From: Pseudomonas fuscovaginae SE-1
GTDB lineage: Bacteria > Pseudomonadota > Gammaproteobacteria > Pseudomonadales > Pseudomonadaceae
DNA: 60,158 nucleotides
Direction of reading: 5' to 3'
Assembly: GCF_000364705.1 (NCBI RefSeq)
Contig: NZ_AQOH01000030.1
Span: forward strand, 1-60,158
Below are positions 30,149-40,906 of the stretch, one piece after another (positions within the stretch are counted from its first letter, which is position 1; each line of letters opens with the position of its first letter). Below the pieces are notes generated by a model. That model was not told the origin of the DNA, made no database searches, and saw only the letters and a list, made by a program, of their open reading frames with translations. A program made the position numbers and the translations under genes.

Positions 30149-31624
30149 ATGGCAAGTCCAATTTTACCGGGAACGGGCCTCGGCTCGGGCCTGGACATCG
30201 GTTCGATCGTTACTGCGCTGGTGAACGCCGACAAATCGGCCAAGCAGACGCAGATCGATACCGCGACCAAAACCAATACGCTGAAGATTTCCGGTGTTGC
30301 GTCCCTGAAGAGCGCCCTGGCGGCGTTTCAGAAGACCATGACCGATCTGAATGTTTCGCTTACCGCGTTCGCTGGCTATACGGCGACCTCCGGTACGGCG
30401 ACCACCCTCACCTCGACTGCCGATAACACGGCCGTTCCCGGTACCTACAACGTGGTCGTGTCGAGTCTGGCCACGGGGTCGAAGGTCGCCAGTGCGGCGT
30501 TTGCCGGCGGTGCCAGCAGTGCCATTCCGAGTGGTACCCTGACTATCAGTCAAAATGGCACTAACTACAATGTCGACATCCCGGCCAATGCCACCCTGCA
30601 AAGCACCCGGGACCTGATCAACAGCAAGCTGAGCGGCAATGGCTTCTCGGCCAACATCGTGACCGACAGCTCTGGCGCGTCGCGCATGGTGATCAGTTCG
30701 ACGACCACCGGTGCGGGTTCCGATATCAAGGTCAGCGGTATCGCCGGCCTGGCGATCGATGGTACCCAACTGATGGGTAACAATCCCTCGGCAACGGCAT
30801 CCGGTGCGGTGACAGCGCTTGCCACCGACGCTTCGCTGACCGTGGACGGCCTGCAGGTCACCAGCAAGAGCAATACCGTCACCGGTGCGATCAGTGGTCT
30901 GACCCTGAACCTGCTATCGGCTGGTGCTCCCGGTGTCGGCGCCAGTTCGACAGTCACCGTCGCGACCAACACCAGCGGGCTGCAGACCTCGATCCAGTCG
31001 TTCGTCGACTCGTATAACACCCTGATGACTACCATCAATAGCCTGTCCAAGGCGACGGCGGATGCCGATGGCAATCTGACGGTATCGGCGGCGTTCACGG
31101 GTGATTCCCTGCCGCGTTCGCTGATTTCCGACATCCGCGAGCAGCTCACCGCTCCGGGGCCGGGTGGGGCGCTGTCCGTGCTGTCGCAACTGGGCGTTCT
31201 GACGGTGGCGGGTGGTAATTCCAGCAACTCCGGTAACCTGTCCTTCGACACCGCCGCGTTCAGCAAGGCCATGGCTACGCCTGGCATGAGTGGTCAGGTG
31301 CAGCAGTTGTTCAATGGCACCAACTCGACCAATGGCCTGTTTTCGCGCATCGGCAACACGCTCAACACCTACCTGGGGACGCCGGTTGCCGGTACCAGTC
31401 TGCGCACTGGCGGGTTGCTCGACGACCGTAACACCATTCTGCAGAAAACGGCCAAGAATCTGACCGATCAGCAGGCCGCCCTGGACTTGCGGGTCGCCAA
31501 CATGACCAAGACACTGACGGCCAAGTACAATGCCATGGATCTTCTGGTTGGGCAGATGAAGGCGACGGCGAGCAGTATCACCTCGTTCTTCACTTCGCTG
31601 AACGCGCAGCAGTCCGCCAAGTAA
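30149..31624 (+). CDS. fliD: FliD filament cap protein (HAP2)
   Basis: 491 aa. Forms the cap under which flagellin polymerises, and acts as mucin adhesin in P. aeruginosa. N-terminal GLGSGLDIGSIVTALVNADK and the FliD_N domain, a Thr/Ser-rich variable middle, then the FliD_C domain with FVDSYNTLMTTINSLSKATA, SVLSQLGVLTVAGGNSSNSG and LDLRVANMTKTLTAKYNAMD. A GGGAGAGG ribosome site precedes the ATG. Followed by a terminator, so fliD ends the flaG-fliD transcript. Confidence 0.97.
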   Translation: MASPILPGTGLGSGLDIGSIVTALVNADKSAKQTQIDTATKTNTLKISGVASLKSALAAFQKTMTDLNVSLTAFAGYTATSGTATTLTSTADNTAVPGTYNVVVSSLATGSKVASAAFAGGASSAIPSGTLTISQNGTNYNVDIPANATLQSTRDLINSKLSGNGFSANIVTDSSGASRMVISSTTTGAGSDIKVSGIAGLAIDGTQLMGNNPSATASGAVTALATDASLTVDGLQVTSKSNTVTGAISGLTLNLLSAGAPGVGASSTVTVATNTSGLQTSIQSFVDSYNTLMTTINSLSKATADADGNLTVSAAFTGDSLPRSLISDIREQLTAPGPGGALSVLSQLGVLTVAGGNSSNSGNLSFDTAAFSKAMATPGMSGQVQQLFNGTNSTNGLFSRIGNTLNTYLGTPVAGTSLRTGGLLDDRNTILQKTAKNLTDQQAALDLRVANMTKTLTAKYNAMDLLVGQMKATASSITSFFTSLNAQQSAK

Positions 31625-31638
31625 TCCAGGTTGACGCC

Positions 31639-31675
31639 AAAAACCCGGCTACGCTTAAAGGCGCGCCGGGTTTTT
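31639..31675 (+). terminator. Rho-independent terminator after fliD
   Basis: AAAAACCCGGC (31639-31649) pairs with GCCGGGTTTTT (31665-31675). Perfect 11-bp complementarity with the A and T runs making the hairpin potentially bidirectional. Confidence 0.9.
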
Positions 31676-31686
31676 GCCTTTAGAGT

Positions 31687-31713
31687 TAAAGTTTTTTGAC
31701 TCGAAGGCGATAC
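31687..31713 (+). promoter_or_regulatory. FliA (sigma-28) promoter upstream of fliS
   Basis: TAAAGTTT (31687-31694), an 11-base spacer, then GGCGATAC (31706-31713). The -35 is a perfect consensus match and the -10 matches at six of eight positions. It sits just after the fliD terminator and about 40 bases before fliS. Confidence 0.8.
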
Positions 31714-31753
31714 ACTGGACATACGAACTTTCAAGGTTGTAGCGAGGTACGAC

Positions 31754-32149
31754 ATGAACCCGATGTTAGCCCTTCGGCAGTATCAGAAAGTGGGGGCCCA
31801 GGCACAGACCTCCGAGGCCAGCCCTCACCGTCTGGTGCAGATGCTGATGGAAGGTGGCCTGGATCGCATTGCTCAGGCCAAGGGGGCTATCGAGCGCAAG
31901 GATATCCCCGCCAAGTGCGTGGCAATCGGCAAGGCCATCGGCATCGTCGGCGGCCTGCGTGAAGGTCTGGATCTGGAGAAGCAGGCGGATGCCCTGGCTG
32001 ACCTGGACAGTCTCTATATCTACATGATGAGGCGTCTGGCCGAAGCCAATATCAAGTCCGATCCCAAGATCCTTGATGAAGTGGCAGGCCTGTTGAGCAC
32101 GGTCAAAGAGGGTTGGGACGCCATCGGCGACCCCGCTCCAAAGTTCTAA
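31754..32149 (+). CDS. fliS: FliS flagellin export chaperone
   Basis: 131 aa helical protein that binds the C-terminus of flagellin and keeps it monomeric before export. The N-terminus NPMLALRQYQKVGAQAQTSE and SPHRLVQMLMEGGLDRIAQA are the family signature, with ADLDSLYIYMMRRLAEAN later. Ribosome site GCGAGG before the ATG. It is preceded by its own FliA-type promoter and followed 13 bases later by the fliT-like gene. Confidence 0.96.
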   Translation: MNPMLALRQYQKVGAQAQTSEASPHRLVQMLMEGGLDRIAQAKGAIERKDIPAKCVAIGKAIGIVGGLREGLDLEKQADALADLDSLYIYMMRRLAEANIKSDPKILDEVAGLLSTVKEGWDAIGDPAPKF

Positions 32150-32162
32150 GGAGTACAGCGTC

Positions 32163-32459
32163 ATGAGCCTCGTACTGCAGCGTATCCAGGAAACCCGTGA
32201 AGCCCTGGTGAAAGCCCTGGCCGATCGTGACTGGGGCAGCATCGCCGAACTGGACCTCGCATGCCGTGCCTGCATGGAGGATGTGCTCAACGAGGCGTCG
32301 GTCGACGAGGATGCCTTGCGCAGCAGCCTGGAAGAACTGTTGCACGTCTATCGGCAGTTGCTGGAGACGGCGATGGCGGAGAGGCAGGCAATAGTCGACG
32401 AGATGCAACACCTCCAGCAGGCACAGAATGCGGCTAAGGTTTACCATTTATTCGGTTGA
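32163..32459 (+). CDS. fliT: FliT-like flagellar chaperone
   Basis: 98 aa, all-helical (LQRIQETREALVKALADRDW, LRSSLEELLHVYRQLLETAM). Sequence similarity to enteric FliT is weak, but a small helical protein at this position after fliS and before fleQ is annotated as FliT-like in pseudomonads. FliT would chaperone FliD, encoded two genes upstream. An AAGGAG ribosome site lies just before the ATG. Confident that it is a gene, less so about exact function. Confidence 0.75.
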   Translation: MSLVLQRIQETREALVKALADRDWGSIAELDLACRACMEDVLNEASVDEDALRSSLEELLHVYRQLLETAMAERQAIVDEMQHLQQAQNAAKVYHLFG

Positions 32460-32642
32460 CGCAGATTTCGCGCAGGGCAAATCGAGACGTACTTGCGCCA
32501 TAAATTTGACTGCGTACGAATTTTTGACTTAACTAGTGCTGTTTTCCAGATTTCGGTCGTCTTTGAAGGTGATAGCCCACCTCGGGCGTCAAGGCTGCCC
32601 GCTCATCCAGGGCATCGAGTTGACTAGGGAAGTTGCTATTGC

Positions 32643-34118
<1,476 letters not shown>

Positions 34119-34159
34119 CGCCTGTTTCCCAAGTTGTTGAAAAATCGGGCGGTTTTTTT

Positions 34160-34175
34160 AGGCACGGGTATTGCT
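34160..34175 (+). promoter_or_regulatory. Sigma-54 promoter of fleSR
   Basis: AGGCACGGGTATTGCT against the consensus TGGCACGNNNNTTGCT: only the first base differs. GG is at 34161-34162 and GC at 34173-34174, the required 12-base step. Predicted start near 34187, upstream of the fleS ATG at 34228. Confidence 0.85.
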
Positions 34176-34227
34176 AGGTCTCCCGCAACCTTCCGTTTAA
34201 ATGACGGTCAGCCAGCGAGAGACGACG

Positions 34228-35436
34228 ATGCCCCAAGCCGCCCAGATGCCTACTGTCCCCGATATCCCGGGGCAACCCTCTTCTGTGGAGCAGGCAAGCC
34301 GGCTGGGTCTTGAGCAGGCGTTTGCCCTGTTCAACCAGATGTCTACGCAGCTCACCGATTCCTACAGCATGCTCGAGGCGCGGGTCACCGAACTCAAGGG
34401 TGAGCTGGCCGTGGTCAGCGCCCAGCGCATGGCCGAGCTGGCGGAAAAGGAGCGCCTGGCCAATCGCCTGCAGAACCTGCTGGACCTGCTGCCTGGCGGC
34501 GTCATCGTGATCGACTCCCATGGCTTCGTCTGCGAAGCCAATCCGGCCGCCCGTGAATTGCTCGGCGAGCCGCTGGAAGGCGAGCTGTGGCGCCAGGTGA
34601 TCGCCCGCTGCTTCGCGCCACGCGAGGATGACGGTCATGAAATCTCGCTCAAGGATGGTCGGCGCCTGTCGATCGCCACGCGTTCGCTGGAAGGCGAGCC
34701 TGGACAACTGGTGCTGCTCAATGACCTGACTGAAACCCGTCGTCTCCAGGATCAGTTGGCCCGTCACGAGCGTCTGTCTTCCCTGGGGCGGATGGTCGCC
34801 TCCCTGGCTCATCAGATTCGCACGCCGCTGTCGGCGGCGCTGTTGTACGCCAGTCATCTCAATGAGCAGGCCTTGCCGGTGGAAACCCAGCAGCGTTTCG
34901 CCGGGCGCCTGAAAGAGCGTCTGCATGAACTCGAGCACCAGGTGCGCGACATGCTGGTGTTCGCCCGCGGCGAGTTGCCGCTGACCGACCGGTTGACCCC
35001 CGCGGCCCTGCTGCAGACCCTGCAGGCAGCTGCACAGACCCACGTGCAGGGCGTGGCGATCCGTTGGCAGTGCGATAGTCATGGGGGCGAGTTGCTGTGC
35101 AATCGTGACACCCTGGTCGGCGCGCTGCTCAATCTGCTCGAGAACGCCATGCAGGCCAGCGGGGCCGATGTGCTCCTCAAGGTGCATCTGTACAGTCGCG
35201 GCAATACCTTGCGCCTGAGTATCAGTGACAACGGCAGCGGGATCGAGCCGCAGGTGCTGGCGCGCCTGGGCGAGCCTTTCTTCACCACCAAGACCACCGG
35301 AACCGGGCTCGGCCTGGCGGTGGTCAAGGCCGTCGCCCGGGCGCACCAGGGCGACATGCAATTACGTTCACGTCCGGGGCGCGGCACCTGCGCGATGTTG
35401 TGCCTGCCGCTGATTCCCGGCGCCACGGAGGCATAG
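34228..35436 (+). CDS. fleS: FleS flagellar sensor histidine kinase
   Basis: 402 aa from the ATG at 34228, preceded by GAGAGAC; an ATG at 34201 is possible but lies only about 14 bases from the predicted transcription start. There is no membrane segment, so it is cytosolic. A helical N-terminus leads to a PAS-like domain (NLLDLLPGGVIVIDSHGFVC), then HisKA with the phospho-acceptor His in MVASLAHQIRTPLSAALLY, and HATPase_c with N box NLLENAMQAS and G boxes ISDNGSGIEP and GTGLGLAVVK. Works with FleR to switch on class III genes. Confidence 0.95.
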   Translation: MPQAAQMPTVPDIPGQPSSVEQASRLGLEQAFALFNQMSTQLTDSYSMLEARVTELKGELAVVSAQRMAELAEKERLANRLQNLLDLLPGGVIVIDSHGFVCEANPAARELLGEPLEGELWRQVIARCFAPREDDGHEISLKDGRRLSIATRSLEGEPGQLVLLNDLTETRRLQDQLARHERLSSLGRMVASLAHQIRTPLSAALLYASHLNEQALPVETQQRFAGRLKERLHELEHQVRDMLVFARGELPLTDRLTPAALLQTLQAAAQTHVQGVAIRWQCDSHGGELLCNRDTLVGALLNLLENAMQASGADVLLKVHLYSRGNTLRLSISDNGSGIEPQVLARLGEPFFTTKTTGTGLGLAVVKAVARAHQGDMQLRSRPGRGTCAMLCLPLIPGATEA

Positions 35437-35438
35437 CG

Positions 35439-36839
35439 ATGGCGGCACGGATCAGGGTTCTGTTGGTCGAGGATGATCGGGCGCTGCGCGAGGCCCTGGC
35501 GGACACCTTGCTGCTGGCCGGGCATGATTTTCGCGCGGTGCCCTGCGCCGAGGCTGCACTGGAGGCCGTGGCGCAGGAATCCTTCAGCCTGGTGGTCAGC
35601 GACGTGAACATGCCGGGCATGGACGGGCATCAACTGCTCGGCCTGCTGCGGGCCCGCCAGCCGCTGCTGCCGGTGCTGCTGATGACTGCCCATGGCGCGG
35701 TCGAGCGCGCCGTGGAAGCGATGCGCCAGGGCGCCGCCGACTATCTGGTCAAGCCCTTCGAACCCAGGGCGCTGTTGGAGTTGGTGGAGCGTCATGCGCT
35801 GGGGTTGTCCGGTGCGCTGGAGAGCGAGGGGCCGATCGCCGCCGAGCCGGCCAGCGCGCAGTTGCTCGAACTGGCTTCGCGGGTGGCCCGCAGCGATTCG
35901 ACGGTGCTGATCTCCGGTGAGTCGGGTACCGGCAAGGAAGTGCTGGCGCGTTACATCCATCAGCAATCCCAGCGTGCAGGACAACCGTTTGTCGCGATCA
36001 ACTGCGCGGCCATCCCGGACAACATGCTCGAAGCTACGCTATTTGGTCATGAGAAGGGGGCCTTCACCGGCGCGATCGCATCCCAGGCGGGCAAGTTCGA
36101 GCAGGCCGATGGCGGCACTCTCCTGCTCGACGAGATTTCCGAGATGCCCCTCGGGCTGCAGGCAAAGCTGCTGAGGGTATTGCAGGAGCGTGAGGTCGAG
36201 CGGGTCGGGGCGCGCAAGCCGATTGCCCTGGATATCCGGGTGGTGGCGACCACCAACCGTGATCTGGCTGCCGAGGTGGCGGCGGGGCGCTTCCGTGAGG
36301 ACCTCTTTTACCGGCTGTCGGTTTTTCCGCTGGCCTGGCGTCCATTGCGCGAGCGGACTGCCGATATCCTGCCACTGGCCGAGCGCCTGTTGGTCAAGCA
36401 CAGCGCGAAAATGAAGCACGCTGCCGTCAGATTGTCGCCTGGGGCCCAGGCTTGCCTGGTCGCTCATGCGTGGCCTGGCAATGTTCGCGAACTCGACAAT
36501 GCGATCCAGCGCGCGTTGATTCTGCAGCAGGGCGGAGTCATCCAGGCCGAGGATTTCTGCCTCGCCGGGCCGATCGGCTGTGCACCGTTGCCGGCGACGC
36601 GGGCGCCATCGGGGGAGGCGGACGCCAGCGAAATGGCGGTGGCGGAGTCCGCCGGGGCGCTCGGTGACGACCTGCGTCGGCGTGAGTTCCAGATGATCAT
36701 CGACACCTTGCGCGCCGAGCGCGGGCGTCGCAAGGAGGCGGCCGAGCGCCTGGGTATCAGTCCGCGTACGCTGCGCTACAAATTGGCGCAGATGCGCGAT
36801 GCCGGCATGGACGTGGAAGCCTATCTGTTCGCCACTTGA
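35439..36839 (+). CDS. fleR: FleR response regulator, sigma-54 activator
   Basis: 466 aa starting at the ATG at 35439, two bases after the fleS stop. The receiver domain (1-120) has the acidic pair VEDDRA, the phospho-acceptor Asp in VVSDVNMPGMDG and Lys in LVKPFEP. The AAA+ domain has [10 protein letters not shown] and GAFTGA. The C-terminal Fis-type HTH is in RKEAAERLGISPRTLRYKLA. Unlike FleQ it keeps all phosphorylation residues. It activates fliE and other sigma-54 promoters after phosphorylation by FleS. Confidence 0.96.
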   Translation: MAARIRVLLVEDDRALREALADTLLLAGHDFRAVPCAEAALEAVAQESFSLVVSDVNMPGMDGHQLLGLLRARQPLLPVLLMTAHGAVERAVEAMRQGAADYLVKPFEPRALLELVERHALGLSGALESEGPIAAEPASAQLLELASRVARSDSTVLISGESGTGKEVLARYIHQQSQRAGQPFVAINCAAIPDNMLEATLFGHEKGAFTGAIASQAGKFEQADGGTLLLDEISEMPLGLQAKLLRVLQEREVERVGARKPIALDIRVVATTNRDLAAEVAAGRFREDLFYRLSVFPLAWRPLRERTADILPLAERLLVKHSAKMKHAAVRLSPGAQACLVAHAWPGNVRELDNAIQRALILQQGGVIQAEDFCLAGPIGCAPLPATRAPSGEADASEMAVAESAGALGDDLRRREFQMIIDTLRAERGRRKEAAERLGISPRTLRYKLAQMRDAGMDVEAYLFAT

Positions 36840-36896
36840 GTCGCTTCACCCGTTATACGGTCATGTATCGGTTTTTATTCGGAGGCGACAAGGAGA

Positions 36897-36912
36897 TGGC
36901 ACCCTTGTTGCT
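36897..36912 (+). promoter_or_regulatory. Sigma-54 promoter of fliE operon
   Basis: TGGCACCCTTGTTGCT has correct GG (36898-36899) and GC (36910-36911) spacing and nearly full agreement with TGGCACG-N4-TTGCT. It lies 63 bases before the fliE ATG. Confidence 0.9.
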
Positions 36913-36974
36913 AACACCAGTGTTAACCGCTGCACGAGTGTCAAAAAATTGCAGGTTGCCGGAGAGAGTAGTTC

Positions 36975-37304
36975 ATGAGCCAGGGTATTGAATTCAATCG
37001 GTTGATGTTGGACATGCGCGCCATGCAAATGGATGCCATGGCTCAGCCGAAGTCGGCTGTGGCCGCGCCAGAGGTTGCCGGCAGCAGCTTTGCCGACCTG
37101 CTCGGCCAGGCCGTCAACAAGGTCAGCGATACCCAGCAGGCTTCGAGCCAGTTGGCCAATGCCTTCGAAATCGGCAAGAGCGGCGTCGACCTGACGGACG
37201 TGATGATTGCCTCGCAAAAGGCCAGCGTTTCGTTCCAGGCCTTGACCCAGGTCCGCAACAAGCTGGTCCAGGCGTATCAAGACATCATGCAGATGCCGGT
37301 TTAA
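36975..37304 (+). CDS. fliE: FliE hook-basal body complex protein
   Basis: 109 aa. Forms the junction between the MS ring and the proximal rod. The C-terminal [20 protein letters not shown] and [20 protein letters not shown] are the family signature; the N-terminal part includes [28 protein letters not shown] ribosome site. First gene of the fliEFGHIJ operon behind a sigma-54 promoter. Confidence 0.97.
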   Translation: MSQGIEFNRLMLDMRAMQMDAMAQPKSAVAAPEVAGSSFADLLGQAVNKVSDTQQASSQLANAFEIGKSGVDLTDVMIASQKASVSFQALTQVRNKLVQAYQDIMQMPV

Positions 37305-37319
37305 GGGCGAGATTGAGTC

Positions 37320-39101
37320 ATGGCAGAAGCAGTCGCCGAGAACGTACCGGCCAAGGCCGGTGCGACAGAGAGCAAGCCGCTGTTCGGTTTGTCCTTTCTG
37401 GAAAACCTTTCCGAGATGACCATGCTGCGTCAGGTCGGCCTGATGGTCGGCCTGGCTGCCAGCGTGGCGATTGGTTTTGCCGTGGTGTTGTGGTCCCAGC
37501 AACCTGACTACCGGCCGCTTTACGGCAGCCTGGCCGGTATGGATGCCAAGCAGGTCACCGAAACCCTGACGGCGGCGGACATTCCCTACACCGTCGAACC
37601 GAATTCCGGTGCGCTGCTGGTCAAGGCCGAGGATGTGTCCCGTGCCCGTCTGAAACTGGCCGCCGCCGGTGTGGCGCCGACCGATGGCAACATCGGCTTC
37701 GAGATCCTCGACAAGGAACAGGGCCTGGGCACCAGCCAGTTCATGGAGGCGACCCGTTACCGGCGCGGCCTTGAAGGCGAACTGGCGCGGACCATCTCCA
37801 GCCTGAACAACGTCAAGGCGGCCCGTGTGCACCTGGCGATTCCGAAAAGCTCGGTGTTCGTCCGTGACGAGCGCAAGCCAAGCGCCTCGGTGCTGGTCGA
37901 GCTGTACCCTGGCCGTTCCCTGGAACCGGGCCAGGTGGTGGCGATCATCAACCTGGTGGCAACCAGCGTCCCCGAGCTGAACAAATCGCAGATCACCGTG
38001 GTCGACCAGAAGGGCAACCTGCTCTCCGACCAGGCGCAGAACTCCGAACTGACCATGGCCGGCAAGCAGTTCGACTACAGCCGCCGCATGGAAAGCATGC
38101 TGACTCAGCGCGTGCATAACATCCTGCAACCGATCCTCGGCAATGATCGCTACAAGGCCGAGGTTTCGGCGGATGTCGACTTCAGTTCGGTCGAATCGAC
38201 CTCCGAGCAGTTCAATCCGGACCAGCCGGCGCTGCGCAGCGAGCAGTCGACCAGTGAACAGCGCACCGCCAGCAACGGCCCGCAGGGTGTTCCGGGAGCC
38301 TTGAGCAACCAGCCGCCGGCACCGGCTTCGGCGCCGCAGACCACCGGTGGTGCCACCGCTTCGGCCGGTGCGGTGCAACCTGGCCAGCCGCTGCTCGATG
38401 CCAACGGCCAGCAGATCATGGACCCGGCGACCGGTCAGCCGATGCTGGCGCCGTATCCGTCGGACAAGCGTCAACAATCCACCAAGAACTTCGAGCTGGA
38501 TCGCTCCATCAGCCATACCAAGCAGCAGCAGGGTCGCCTGACCCGCCTGTCGGTGGCGGTGGTGGTCGATGACCAGGTCAAGGTCAACCCGGCCAACGGC
38601 GAAACCACCCGCAACCCGTGGAGCGCCGACGAATTGGCGCGCTTCACCCGCCTGGTGCAGGATGCCGTCGGTTTCGATGCCAGCCGCGGCGACAGCGTGA
38701 GCGTGATCAACGTACCGTTCTCCGCCGAGCGTGGAGAAGTGATCGCCGATATTCCGTTCTATTCGCAACCCTGGTTCTGGGATGTGGTCAAACAGGTACT
38801 GGGCGTGCTGTTCATCCTGGTGCTGGTGTTCGGCGTGCTGCGTCCGGTGCTGAACAACATCACCAACGGTGGCAAGAGCAAGCAGTTGGCCGGTCTCGGC
38901 GACGTCGAACTCGGTGGCATGGGCGGCCTGGATGGCGAGCTGGCCAACGACCGCGTGAGCCTCGGCGGTCCGCAGAGCATCCTCCTGCCAAGCCCAAGTG
39001 AAGGCTATGACGCGCAGTTGAACGCCATCAAGAGTCTGGTAGCCGAAGATCCGGGCCGTGTGGCACAGGTCGTCAAAGAGTGGATTAACGCCGATGAGTA
39101 A
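37320..39101 (+). CDS. fliF: FliF MS-ring protein
   Basis: 593 aa. Two membrane segments, about residues 38-58 (LMVGLAASVAIGFAVVLW) and about 485-510 (VKQVLGVLFILVLVFGVLRP), flank a periplasmic ring-forming region with GNIGFEILDKEQGLGTSQFM and YRRGLEGELARTI. A Pro/Ala/Gln-rich linker lies at about 300-370. The extreme C-terminus (VAEDPGRVAQVVKEWINADE) binds FliG, whose gene overlaps the fliF end by eight bases. Confidence 0.97.
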   Translation: MAEAVAENVPAKAGATESKPLFGLSFLENLSEMTMLRQVGLMVGLAASVAIGFAVVLWSQQPDYRPLYGSLAGMDAKQVTETLTAADIPYTVEPNSGALLVKAEDVSRARLKLAAAGVAPTDGNIGFEILDKEQGLGTSQFMEATRYRRGLEGELARTISSLNNVKAARVHLAIPKSSVFVRDERKPSASVLVELYPGRSLEPGQVVAIINLVATSVPELNKSQITVVDQKGNLLSDQAQNSELTMAGKQFDYSRRMESMLTQRVHNILQPILGNDRYKAEVSADVDFSSVESTSEQFNPDQPALRSEQSTSEQRTASNGPQGVPGALSNQPPAPASAPQTTGGATASAGAVQPGQPLLDANGQQIMDPATGQPMLAPYPSDKRQQSTKNFELDRSISHTKQQQGRLTRLSVAVVVDDQVKVNPANGETTRNPWSADELARFTRLVQDAVGFDASRGDSVSVINVPFSAERGEVIADIPFYSQPWFWDVVKQVLGVLFILVLVFGVLRPVLNNITNGGKSKQLAGLGDVELGGMGGLDGELANDRVSLGGPQSILLPSPSEGYDAQLNAIKSLVAEDPGRVAQVVKEWINADE

Positions 39102-40113
39102 TAACGCCGCCGTCACCCAGAAGCTGACCCGGGTGGATAAAGCCGCGATCCTGCTGCTGTCGCTGGGCTCTGCCGATGCCGCGCAGGTGTTGCGTCACAT
39201 GGGGCCCAAGGAGGTCCAGCGTGTCGGCGTGGCCATGGCACAGATGCGCAACGTGCATCGCGAGCAGGTCGAGCAGGTCATGAGCGAGTTCGTCGACATC
39301 GTCGGCGACCAGACCAGCCTGGGCGTCGGCTCCGACGACTACGTGCGCAAGATGCTCACCCAGGCCCTGGGCGAGGACAAGGCCAACGGCCTGATCGACC
39401 GTATCCTGCTCGGTGGCAACACCAGCGGCCTGGACAGCCTCAAGTGGATGGAGCCACGCGCCGTGGCCGATGTCATCCGCTACGAGCACCCGCAGATCCA
39501 GGCGATCGTCGTGGCCTATCTCGACCCCGACCAGGCCGGCGAAGTGCTGAACAACTTCGACCACAAGGTGCGCCTGGACATCATCCTGCGGGTTTCCTCG
39601 CTGAACACCGTGCAGCCGGCGGCCCTCAAGGAGCTCAACCAGATTCTCGAGAAGCAGTTCTCCGGCAACTCCAACGCCGCCCGTACCACCCTGGGCGGTA
39701 TCAAGCGTGCCGCGGACATCATGAACTTCCTCGACAGCTCGATCGAAGGCCAGCTCATGGATTCGATCCGCGAAGTGGACGAGGATCTGTCGACCCAGAT
39801 CGAAGACCTCATGTTCGTCTTCAACAACCTGTCCGATGTCGACGACCGCGGTATCCAGGCGCTGCTGCGCGAAGTCTCCTCGGACGTGCTGGTACTGGCG
39901 CTCAAGGGCTCCGACGAGAACGTCAAGGAAAAGATCTTCAAGAACATGTCCAAGCGTGCGGCGGAATTGCTGCGCGACGACCTCGAGGCCAAGGGCCCGG
40001 TCCGCGTCAGCGACGTGGAGACCGCGCAGAAGGAAATCCTCACCATCGCCCGCCGTATGGCCGAAGCCGGAGAAATCGTGCTCGGTGGCAAGGGCGGCGA
40101 AGAGATGATCTAA
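39094..40113 (+). CDS. fliG: FliG motor switch protein
   Basis: 339 aa from the ATG at 39094, which overlaps fliF by eight bases; the longer frame starting at 39058 is within fliF. VDKAAILLLSLGSADAAQVL and the EHPQIQAIVVAYLDPDQAG motif mark FliG_N and FliG_M. The C-terminal torque helix region DDRGIQALLREVSSDVLVLA and LALKGSDENVKEKIFKNMSK carries the charged residues that face the stator. Rotor component linking the MS ring to FliM/FliN. Confidence 0.97.
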   Translation: MSNNAAVTQKLTRVDKAAILLLSLGSADAAQVLRHMGPKEVQRVGVAMAQMRNVHREQVEQVMSEFVDIVGDQTSLGVGSDDYVRKMLTQALGEDKANGLIDRILLGGNTSGLDSLKWMEPRAVADVIRYEHPQIQAIVVAYLDPDQAGEVLNNFDHKVRLDIILRVSSLNTVQPAALKELNQILEKQFSGNSNAARTTLGGIKRAADIMNFLDSSIEGQLMDSIREVDEDLSTQIEDLMFVFNNLSDVDDRGIQALLREVSSDVLVLALKGSDENVKEKIFKNMSKRAAELLRDDLEAKGPVRVSDVETAQKEILTIARRMAEAGEIVLGGKGGEEMI

Positions 40114-40123
40114 GGATCGAGCC

Positions 40124-40906
40124 ATGACTGATCCAACCGATCTGATCCGCGCGCGAGACGTCAGCGGCTTCGACCTGTGGTCGCTGCCCAGTTTCGACCC
40201 GCAGGTGGAAGAACCCGAGCCGGAGCCGGAGGAAGAGCCGCAGGCCGAGATCGAGGAAGTGCCGCTGGAGGAGGTCCAGCCACTGACCCTCGAGGAGCTC
40301 GAGACCATTCGCCAGGAAGCCTACAACGAAGGCTTCGCGGTAGGTGAGCGGGAAGGCTTCCACAGTACCCAGATCAAGGTCCGCCAGGAGGCCGAAGTGG
40401 CCCTGGGGGTCAAGCTGGCCAACCTCGAGCGGCTTATGGGCAACCTGTTCCAGCCCATCGCCGAGCAGGACCAGCAGATCGAGAAGACCCTGGTGCGACT
40501 GGTCGGGCATATCACCCGGCAGGTCATCCAGCGCGAACTCAAGACCGATTCCAGCCAGATCGAACACGTGCTGCGCGAAGCGCTCAAGCTGTTGCCGCTG
40601 GAAGTCGACAATGTGCGGCTGTACATCAATCCGCAGGATTTCGAGCAGGTCAAGGCCTTGCGCGAGCGCCACGAGGCGTCCTGGCGCATCGTCGAGGACG
40701 AGGCGCTGCTGCCTGGCGGTTGTCGGGTCGAGACCGAGCACAGCCGGATCGATGCCAGCGTCGAAACGCGGATCGAACAGGCGATCGCCCAACTGTTCGA
40801 TCAGATGCACGAGCAGTCGCTGCATCCGGCCCAGCCCGACCTCCAGGTCGACCTGGGTGAATTCCACGTGCCGCTAGGCACCCCGGAACCCGCCGATGCG
40901 TCTTGA
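40124..40906 (+). CDS. fliH: FliH export ATPase regulator
   Basis: 260 aa. The N-terminal 65 residues are very acidic ([20 protein letters not shown]), followed by a helical middle and the conserved C-terminal domain ([34 protein letters not shown]). FliH dimers hold the ATPase FliI and deliver it to the export gate. Ends 11 bases inside fliI. Confidence 0.95.
   Translation: MTDPTDLIRARDVSGFDLWSLPSFDPQVEEPEPEPEEEPQAEIEEVPLEEVQPLTLEELETIRQEAYNEGFAVGEREGFHSTQIKVRQEAEVALGVKLANLERLMGNLFQPIAEQDQQIEKTLVRLVGHITRQVIQRELKTDSSQIEHVLREALKLLPLEVDNVRLYINPQDFEQVKALRERHEASWRIVEDEALLPGGCRVETEHSRIDASVETRIEQAIAQLFDQMHEQSLHPAQPDLQVDLGEFHVPLGTPEPADAS

Noticed and set aside
34135..34160. AAAAATC-GGGC-GGTTTTTTT as fleQ terminator
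   Set aside because: The stem has only one G-C pair and one G-U pair plus A-T pairs; too weak to call although the position is suggestive.
36861..39116. 751-aa minus-strand frame across fliE and fliF
   Set aside because: Covers two certain plus-strand genes and the fliE sigma-54 promoter; composition is that of an antisense shadow.
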